A stretch of 32,394 nt of DNA, from NCBI RefSeq assembly GCF_002910825.1, contig NZ_NEUB01000697.1, positions 1 through 32,394 of the forward strand, written 5' to 3'. The notes under the pieces are model-generated. The model was not told where the DNA came from and searched no databases. It saw nothing but the letters and a program-made list of their open reading frames with translations. Both the position numbers and the translations under genes were made by a program. This DNA comes from Streptomyces sp. SM1. GTDB taxonomy: Bacteria > Actinomycetota > Actinomycetes > Streptomycetales > Streptomycetaceae. Positions 24,303 to 29,734 of this stretch are shown here, piece by piece (the stretch's first letter is position 1; each line of letters begins with the position of its first letter).

Positions 24303-25327
24303 GCCGCGTGGGGATCGACGAGGCCGGTGAGTGCGGCGAGCCCGTACGTGAGGAAGAAGTCGCCCCAGACCAGCTCGTGTCGGGTCGCCGTCCTGGCGGC
24401 GAGGTCGTAGCAGCCGTTCAGGAGACGGCCGTCGTGCGTGACGTGGGTGTGGACCAGTTCGTCGAGCAGCGCCACGGCCTGATCACGGCGGCCGAGTTTG
24501 AGCAGGGCCACCGCGGTGATGGCGGCGGCGGAAGTGTCGAGAGGCCCGTCGGGGTGTGCCGCGTCGGCCGACGGCACAGTGTGTTCCGCGGCCAAGTGGC
24601 TTATGGCTTCCGTGAGATCGTCGGTGCCGAGACGATGTGCGGCATCGGCGACTGCCAGCAGCAGCCAGGCCCGGCCCCGGCTCCAGCCGGACGGCGGGTC
24701 CTCGCAGGGGACCCAGCCGACGGGCCGCTCGTACCGCCAGCACCAGCACAAGGAGCTCTCGCGGAGGCAGAGCTCGAAGTGGCTGCGGAGATGAGCCCCG
24801 GCCGCCTGGGGGTCCACCGAGGCCAGCAGCGGGACCATGCCGGGCACGCCGTCCACGCGGGCCAGGAGACGGGGCCCGCCGAACGCCGCCCCCCAAGGGA
24901 CCAGGCCGAGTCCGGCGTCGTACGCGTCCCGGCAGGCGCGGGCCGCCCGCACGCGCAGCGCGGCGGCCTCATCGGTGTCGGCGAGCGCCGTGCCGTACCA
25001 GAAGATCAGTCCGCGTGTGGCCGTGTCGGCGTCCACCCAGGCAGTGAGCCGGCCGGTGATCCGCACCGCGGCCTCGCGGTCGGCCCCGTCCTGCGTGTAC
25101 CGGGCGCGCAGCCACAACAGCCCCGCCCAGAAACCGCCCGTCCAGGAGCCCCGCCCGGTCGTCGTCCACCGGCCGCTGCCGGGGTCCGCGAACAGCGGGA
25201 AACGGTCGCCGACCTCGCTCCGGGTGACGGCCACCCGGCCGAGAACGGCCTCCAGCGCGGGGCTGGCCCATTCGGGAACGTCAGGAGGCGTACCCCTCTC
25301 GCTGTCGGAGGCACTCGCGGTACTCAT
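24299..25327 (-). CDS. GH88-type six-hairpin glycosidase (unsaturated glucuronyl hydrolase-like)
   Basis: The 342-aa protein has no signal peptide and is therefore cytoplasmic. An alpha/alpha-barrel is suggested by GSWTGGFWAGLLWLRA (~61-76), LIFWYGTALAD, PPSGWSRGRAWLLLAVADAA (~205-224), the Asp-bearing LDTSAAAITAVALLKLG and a final HELVWGDFFLTYGLAAL. These match the W-x-GFW, SRGQAW and D-x-SA motifs of GH88 enzymes. Those enzymes hydrate the 4,5-double bond of unsaturated uronyl oligosaccharides. The ATG at 25327 overlaps the upstream MFS stop (ATGA), so the pair is co-transcribed. No polysaccharide lyase is present, so the donor of substrate is unclear. GH105 is the nearest alternative. Confidence 0.82.
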   Translation of the reverse strand: MSTASASDSERGTPPDVPEWASPALEAVLGRVAVTRSEVGDRFPLFADPGSGRWTTTGRGSWTGGFWAGLLWLRARYTQDGADREAAVRITGRLTAWVDADTATRGLIFWYGTALADTDEAAALRVRAARACRDAYDAGLGLVPWGAAFGGPRLLARVDGVPGMVPLLASVDPQAAGAHLRSHFELCLRESSLCWCWRYERPVGWVPCEDPPSGWSRGRAWLLLAVADAAHRLGTDDLTEAISHLAAEHTVPSADAAHPDGPLDTSAAAITAVALLKLGRRDQAVALLDELVHTHVTHDGRLLNGCYDLAARTATRHELVWGDFFLTYGLAALTGLVDPHAA

Positions 25328-26532
25328 TGCCCTGCCGCCGAACGCCGCTCCCGGACTGCCCAGACCAGCGCCACAACGCCCGCGCCCGTGAACTCTCCCG
25401 CGACCAGCAGCCACCCTGTCCCGTAGTGCCCGGCGGCGGCCAGCAGACCGAACAGCGGCGGACCGATCGCGAACCCGGCGAAGAAGCCGGCCGAGACCAG
25501 CGCCGAGTCCTGCCCTGCCCGGCCGGGCGCCGCGCGCTGCATCACCAGGACCATGGAGACCGCGTTCGCAGAGACGGCGAACATGCCCACGGCCACCGCC
25601 GCGACCCACGCCAGCGGATGCACGTACGCAGAGGCCACAAGCAGCAGGGCCGCACCCACCGCACCGGCGGCCAGGCCGCCCGGCAGCCACACGGCCCGGC
25701 CCGGCTGCCCGGCGACCCTGGACCAGCCCACCCGACCGGCGATCCCCGCGACGCCGAGGACCGCCACCAGGGCGGCGGCCGCTGTCGGCCCGAGGTCAAG
25801 CCGGCGCACGCCGTACAGGGCGAGGTAAGTATTCACGGAGGCGATGCCGCAGCCCAGCAGCAGTGAGAAGACGGCCAGCCAGGCGATGGTTCCCCGGGGG
25901 ATCCAGGAGGCGGGCGCGTACTTCGGGGGCGGGTCGGCGGGCAAGGTACGCGCCGCCCAGAGGGCGGCCACCACGGCCGTCGCGGCGGCCGCCCACACCG
26001 CGCCCCGCCAGCCGACGACCCCGGCCAGCGCGGCCAGCGGCAGTCCGGCCGCGAACGCGCCCAGTTGCACGCCCGACTGCTTCATCCCGGTCACCGAGCC
26101 ACGGCGCTCGACGGGAACGGCCGCCAGGATCGTCTTGTTCGTGGCCGGGTTGGCCAGCGCCTGTGGCAGCCCGCCCAGCGCGACCGCCGCCAACAGGAAT
26201 CCGGCCCCCGGCGCCGACCCGATCAGCGCCAGCGCCAGCGCCGACACCAGCAGCAGCGCGACCAGGCAGCGGCGCGGACCGATCCGGTCCACCACGCGCC
26301 CACCGGCCGGTGAGAGCACGGCGGCCGCCCCGAAGCCGACGGTCGTGGTCAGCCCCAGCACGGTCGGCGACACATCCAAGTCGTCCACGAGCCGCGGCCC
26401 GAGGGCGCCGAGCAGGAACAACTGCATCATCGAGAAGGCCATGGCGCACGTCAGCAGCGCGGTCACGCCCGCGGTCGCCTGTGCCGGGCGGCTGTCGGCC
26501 GCGGTCCGGATCTCCCCCTGCTCCGCCGCCAC
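25324..26532 (-). CDS. Major facilitator superfamily transporter
   Basis: The 402-aa protein uses GTG at 26532, chosen because GAGGAGG sits 6 nt upstream. An ATG at 26634 would add 34 polar residues. About twelve hydrophobic segments are visible. The loop 2-3 motif reads GGRVVDRIGPRRC, close to the MFS consensus GxLaDrxGrkr. ALANPATNKTILAAVPVERR lies in the family loop near helix 5. The family resembles CynX/NimT- or organic-anion-type porters, but substrate cannot be read. It is the first gene of an operon with the GH88-like enzyme, suggesting uptake of a glycoside or uronate that the enzyme then processes. Divergent from the copper membrane protein. Confidence 0.88.
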   Translation of the reverse strand: MAAEQGEIRTAADSRPAQATAGVTALLTCAMAFSMMQLFLLGALGPRLVDDLDVSPTVLGLTTTVGFGAAAVLSPAGGRVVDRIGPRRCLVALLLVSALALALIGSAPGAGFLLAAVALGGLPQALANPATNKTILAAVPVERRGSVTGMKQSGVQLGAFAAGLPLAALAGVVGWRGAVWAAAATAVVAALWAARTLPADPPPKYAPASWIPRGTIAWLAVFSLLLGCGIASVNTYLALYGVRRLDLGPTAAAALVAVLGVAGIAGRVGWSRVAGQPGRAVWLPGGLAAGAVGAALLLVASAYVHPLAWVAAVAVGMFAVSANAVSMVLVMQRAAPGRAGQDSALVSAGFFAGFAIGPPLFGLLAAAGHYGTGWLLVAGEFTGAGVVALVWAVRERRSAAGQ

Positions 26533-26725
26533 CGACGCCCTCCTCAGCCCCCAGCTCCACCCGGCGGCACTTCCCGGGTCCTCGACAGGAGTCGGCACGA
26601 ACAACCCGCGAGTTCCCGCCCGATGCTGTGGCATGGATCACAACGACTGGACTGAGTCGGACACCGGGGTCGTCTCCGTACCCTCCCGTGACGCGTGAGA
26701 CCCGGACTGCGAGGATGAGGCCGCC

Positions 26726-27454
26726 ATGACTACTGGGTGGTGTTCTCGCACGCTCAGGGCCGCTGTGTTCGCGGCCCTCTGCGTGCTGCTCACCTCCTTG
26801 GGTCACGTCATGATGTCGGGAACCGCGGTGCCCTGGTGGGCCATGGCCGCGGGAGCGGCGGTGACCGGCGGCGCGGCCTGGCGGCTGGCCGTCCGGGAAC
26901 GCGGGCCGGCCCTGGTCGGCTCCGCCACGGTCGCCGCCCAGGCCATGCTCCACGCGTCGTTCTCGTTCGCCCAGGCCATCGTCCACCCGGAGCCGACCGG
27001 CAGCAGGTCACTCGTCCAGCAGTGGGTGGGATACCTACTGTGCGACTCGCCGTCGGGCACGAGCGCAGAGCACGACGCCATGTCGGCATCCATGGACCAC
27101 ACCATGGGCGCCATGCACTCCATGGGGTCGATGGACCACATGGTGGCGGCGCCTTCGCTGGACCACGGTATGGGCGGCATGTCCTCCACCGGCATGCTCG
27201 CCGCCCACCTGCTGGCCGCGCTGCTGTGCGGCCTGTGGCTCGCCCACGGCGAACGCGCCGCCTTCCGCATCCTGCGGGCGCTCGCAGGATGGCTCGTCGC
27301 GCCGCTGCGCCTGATCCTCCGGCTGCCCGCGCCGCCGGACCGTCCACGTGTCCGCGCCCGCCGGGGCCGCTCGGACGGCACGCTGCGCCAGCTTCTGCTC
27401 ACCTACGCGATCACTTCTCGGGGACCACCCGCCGGGACCGCTGTCGCCGCTTGA
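26726..27454 (+). CDS. Met/His-rich integral membrane protein, copper-associated
   Basis: The 242-aa protein starts with ATG behind GAGGATGAGG. Helices are seen at ~10-30, ~38-55 and ~62-92, and after the loop near 155-175. The central loop (~112-155) is packed with metal-ligand residues: SMDHTMGAMHSMGSMDHM, then LDHGMGGMSSTGM. Such Mets-type repeats bind copper in CopA/CopB/PcoE-like proteins. The C-terminal tail is Arg/Pro-rich and cytoplasmic. It lies upstream of a SigC-type sigma factor and a CopZ chaperone. I do not recognise a named family, but the loop and neighbours make a copper-sensing, uptake or buffering role likely. Confidence 0.8.
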   Translation: MTTGWCSRTLRAAVFAALCVLLTSLGHVMMSGTAVPWWAMAAGAAVTGGAAWRLAVRERGPALVGSATVAAQAMLHASFSFAQAIVHPEPTGSRSLVQQWVGYLLCDSPSGTSAEHDAMSASMDHTMGAMHSMGSMDHMVAAPSLDHGMGGMSSTGMLAAHLLAALLCGLWLAHGERAAFRILRALAGWLVAPLRLILRLPAPPDRPRVRARRGRSDGTLRQLLLTYAITSRGPPAGTAVAA

Positions 27455-27489
27455 CGACAGCCGGTTTCCCGGGGCCGCCCACACGGAGA

Positions 27490-27505
27490 CGACGACCAGT
27501 CGTCG
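27490..27505. promoter_or_regulatory. Perfect dyad upstream of sigma factor
   Basis: CGACGAC-CA-GTCGTCG forms 7-bp arms in the 205-bp gap between the Met/His-rich membrane gene and the sigma factor gene. It may be a repressor site or a short hairpin reducing read-through. It could also be chance in a GAC-rich stretch. Confidence 0.35.
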
Positions 27506-27659
27506 CCCACTGAGTCGACGAGACGTCGGCTGCGCGCCTCGGGCATCGGCCGCGCACTCCCGTGCCCGGCCGTCCCTCCCTTCACCGGTCGCACCGTGCC
27601 GCCCGCTGCTCCGCATGCGCCGGCCCGGACACCGGTTCCCCGAGAAGGACAGATACCAG

Positions 27660-28265
27660 GTGATCACTCCCACCTTGGACGCATCGCGCGACCAGTCGCG
27701 AGACGAGTCGATCACGGCTTGGGCACTCGCCGCCCGCAGCGGCGACCCTGCCGCCGTCGAGTGCTTCGTCCGTGCTCTACACCGAGACGTCCGCTGCTAT
27801 GTGACGTTTCTCGGCGCCGATCCCCAGAGCGCCGACGACCTGACGCAGGACACGTTTCTGCGGGCCCTGGGCAGCCTGCATCGGTTCGAAGGTCGTTCCT
27901 CGGCCCGCACCTGGCTGCTGTCCATCGCCCGCCGTGTGGTGATCGACAGCATCCGCTACAGCTCCTCCCGTCCCCGCGTGTCGGACACGGACGACTGGCA
28001 GTCGGCTGCCGAACGTGTCCAGCCGCGCGGTCTGCCCGGCTTCGACGACGGCGTCGCCCTCACCGAGCTGCTGGACATGCTTCCCGACGACCGACGCGAG
28101 GCATTCGTCCTCACCCAGATGGTGGGCCTCCCCTACGCGGAGGCAGCCGATGTCAGCGACTGCCCCATCGGCACGGTGCGCTCACGGGTCGCACGCGCCC
28201 GCATCTCGCTGATCGGGTGGCTCGACGACACCGAGCGCTGTACCCAGGTGGCCGCCGCGGCCTGA
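27660..28265 (+). CDS. sigC: ECF sigma factor of the SigC type
   Basis: The 201-aa protein uses GTG at 27660, with AGAAGGA upstream. It is an RNA polymerase sigma factor of the extracytoplasmic-function class. Region 2 contains FVRALHRDVRCYVTFLG, SADDLTQDTFLRALGSLHRF and SSARTWLLSIARRVVIDSIR. Region 4 contains LDMLPDDRREAFVLTQMVGL, PYAEAADVSDCPIGTVRSR and the DNA-contact helix VARARISLI. Wording and spacing closely follow mycobacterial SigC, which lacks a cognate anti-sigma factor and is reported to link to copper acquisition. No anti-sigma gene lies beside it here either. Neighbours are copper proteins on both sides, so it probably controls them. Its own promoter was not identified. Confidence 0.9.
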   Translation: MITPTLDASRDQSRDESITAWALAARSGDPAAVECFVRALHRDVRCYVTFLGADPQSADDLTQDTFLRALGSLHRFEGRSSARTWLLSIARRVVIDSIRYSSSRPRVSDTDDWQSAAERVQPRGLPGFDDGVALTELLDMLPDDRREAFVLTQMVGLPYAEAADVSDCPIGTVRSRVARARISLIGWLDDTERCTQVAAAA

Positions 28266-28405
28266 CCGACCGCGCCTCGCCGCCGCCCCGATTCGCCGAC
28301 CGGGCGGCGGCAAGCCGGTTCGATCCACCCCGAGCGCCCCAGAAGCAGACCCCGAGCACCCCGCGGCACAACCACCAGAAACCAGAGCGAACAGGAGCAC
28401 CCACC

Positions 28406-28630
28406 ATGGCTGAGAAGACCTACACCGTGTCCGGCATGAGCTGCGGCCACTGCGCGGCAAGCATCACCGAGGAGGTAGTGGACGTACCCGGCGTCACCGA
28501 CGTCGATGTCGACATCCCGGCGGGCCTGGTGACCGTGCGCGGGGAGTCGATCGACGACGACGCCGTACGGGCGGCGATCGTCGAGGCGGGGTACGAGATC
28601 ACGAAAGCCGTGTCGCACGTCACCGTCTGA
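28406..28630 (+). CDS. copZ: CopZ-like copper chaperone
   Basis: The 74-aa single heavy-metal-associated domain has the ligand loop GMSCGHC (residues ~10-16), the ferredoxin-like beta-alpha-beta fold (TYTVSGM, GVTDVDVDIPAGLVTV, VRAAIVEAGYEI). The ATG is preceded by ACAGGAGCACC. It is soluble and cytoplasmic and should carry Cu(I) to CopA or a regulator. It follows the SigC-type gene after 140 bp, so it may have its own promoter. It is followed by a hairpin terminator at 28654-28691. Confidence 0.93.
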   Translation: MAEKTYTVSGMSCGHCAASITEEVVDVPGVTDVDVDIPAGLVTVRGESIDDDAVRAAIVEAGYEITKAVSHVTV

Positions 28631-29105
28631 ACCCGCTACCCGGACGGCCTGTCGCCCTCGGCCGGCGCACGTCTCCGTGCGTCCCGAGGGCACCACCCGG
28701 TGGTTCCGTCGGCTGGACGGAACCAGCCGCCGGAGGCTCAGTGGGCTGGACCGGCTCGGCCAGTGGCTCGGCAGGCGCGATGATCGGTGGTTCCGGCACC
28801 TGGACGGGTGCGGCCAGCATGACCGCGTCCAGCGCTTCAGGCGAGGGCAGGATCACGAACTGGGCTATCTGGGCACGCAGTTCGTCCAGTAGCTCGGAGC
28901 CGTACGTCGGCTCCGGGTCCGGCGCCGCCTCCTCGGCAGGCTGATCCGCCAGGTCCGGGCCCAGCACCGTGCCGTCGGCCGCTGGAGCCTCTTCGCCCGA
29001 GGCATGCCCCAGCTGGCCGGGCACGGCGACGGCAGGCCAAGCGGCTTTGCCAGGATCGGAATAGAGCTCGGGTGTCGTAGGTTGCACAGGGCGGCTCCAC
29101 TTCTG
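28620..29105 (-). pseudogene. N-terminal remnant of DUF3631 element protein
   Basis: The minus-strand frame reads TPELYSDPGKAAWPAVAVPG, then DPEPTYGSELLDELRAQIAQ and FVILPSPEALDAVML, the start of the DUF3631 family of ATPase/primase-like proteins found in Streptomyces integrative plasmids. In intact members a WIAATH-type segment and a P-loop follow. Here the frame jumps to a Pro/Glu-rich tail (AAPVQVPEPPIIAPAEPLAE) with two SVQPTEPP-like units and runs to a stop at 28620, overlapping copZ. The central P-loop region is absent, so this is a deletion derivative. The start near 29105 is approximate and no start codon is certain. Confidence 0.65.
28654..28691. terminator. Hairpin after copZ
   Basis: Arms GCCCTCGG (28654-28661) and CCGAGGGC (28684-28691) enclose an inner GCAC/GTGC stem, 23 bp past the copZ stop. 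Confidence 0.55.
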
Positions 29106-29172
29106 CGGCAACCGGGCATGACTGACCCGGTACGCGCGGATCGTTCGTTGGATGCGGGCGGCGGGGTTTCCC

Positions 29173-29202
29173 GAGCCTCCGGCGTTGCTGCGCCGGAGGC
29201 TC
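29173..29202. repeat. Perfect 12-bp stem-loop at integrase remnant border
   Basis: GAGCCTCCGGCG (29173-29184) and CGCCGGAGGCTC (29191-29202) have a 6-nt loop. It sits just before sequence similarity to integrases begins (~29208), at the presumed deletion junction. It may be a terminator or a remnant of the mutational event. Confidence 0.7.
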
Positions 29203-29207
29203 GCTGC

Positions 29208-29474
29208 GTTCAGAGACTGAAGGAGACCCTGCGCCACTCCACCATCACGTTGACCTCGGACACATACACGAGCCTGCTCCCTGAGCTGGACCGCGACATC
29301 GCCGAGAAGGCAGCGAAGCTGATCCCGCGATCGCGTCCGGCAGCTGCTGATTCGTCCGCCCAAGCAGCGCCCCATCCGCAGGCCACGAGCGCATCCGCTC
29401 ACGCATCGCTCACGCAGTGGCTTCAAAACGAAGCAGCGCCCGACCCGACCGAAGCCGACTCAGGCGCTGCGTAA
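29208..29474 (+). pseudogene. int: C-terminal remnant of tyrosine integrase
   Basis: Eighty-eight codons remain, reading LKETLRHSTITLTSDTYTSL and then ELDRDIAEKAAKLIPRS. This holds the LRHS block and the catalytic Tyr of the tyrosine-recombinase C-terminus, as in Streptomyces pSAM2/SLP1-type integrases. The N-terminal arm-binding and core parts, including the R-K-H residues, are missing. The sequence upstream of ~29208 is unrelated. Its stop lies 32 bp before the right attachment site, the normal position for int. With no complete integrase, excision would need one in trans. Confidence 0.8.
29394..29416 (+). repeat. 23-bp direct repeat, right copy
   Basis: This is identical to 11090-11112, with the paired GCTCACGC units 11 bp apart. 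It lies inside the integrase 3' end, 90 bp from the right attachment site. Confidence 0.6.
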
Positions 29475-29506
29475 CAGGTCAGAGGGGGTTTCCCCTCCCC
29501 CGCATC

Positions 29507-29543
29507 GGTAGGCCCTGTGGGACTCGAACCCACAACCAATGGA
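29507..29543 (+). repeat. Right attachment site within tRNA-Lys
   Basis: These 37 bp are identical to 10931-10967 and form the 3' end, T-arm and variable region of the intact tRNA-Lys. Similarity continues to 29553 with two mismatches in the anticodon loop area. Confidence 0.9.
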
Positions 29544-29581
29544 TTAAAAGTCCACTGCTCTGCCAATTGAGCTAAGGGCCC
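29509..29581 (-). tRNA. tRNA-Lys (TTT)
   Basis: A 73-nt cloverleaf has anticodon UUU in the stem-loop GGACUUUUAAUCC, D-loop CUCAAUUGGCAGAG and T-loop GGUUCGAGUCC. The acceptor stem GGGCCCU pairs with AGGGCCU (a G-U at the end). CCA is not fully encoded (ACCG). It reads leftward into the integrated element, whose insertion rebuilt its 3' end. Confidence 0.95.
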
Positions 29582-29675
29582 CGGGCGATGTTGCCTCCAC
29601 GAGCATAGCGGGACGTCGCCGCGTCTCCGATCGGGTATCGGGGAGGCGGGTCCGGACGTGTCCCGCCGGAAACGC

Positions 29676-29713
29676 GGAAGGGCCCGCGCGACGTGTGTCG
29701 TGTGGGCCCTTCC
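29676..29713 (-). terminator. Rho-independent terminator of helicase gene
   Basis: Arms GGAAGGGCCC (29676-29685) and GGGCCCTTCC (29704-29713) with an inner CGAC/GTCG stem lie just past the helicase stop at 29735. On the minus strand GCGTTTCC follows. Confidence 0.8.
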
Positions 29714-29734
29714 GGTCAGTGCGGTGACGCGGCG

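Larger units (their letters stand above)
10931..29543. mobile_element. Decayed integrative element in tRNA-Lys carrying metal and CoA-metabolism cargo
   Basis: The element is bounded by direct repeats of the tRNA-Lys 3' region (10931-10967 and 29507-29543), with the intact tRNA at the right end, as expected after site-specific integration. Next to that end are the C-terminal piece of a tyrosine integrase (29208-29474) and the N-terminal piece of a DUF3631 protein typical of Streptomyces integrative plasmids. No intact integrase, excisionase, replication or TraB-like transfer gene was found, so the element looks immobile on its own. The cargo includes two copper modules, a Zn/Mn-type ABC transporter, and a cai-like/GH88/MFS block. 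About 18.6 kb. Confidence 0.85.
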
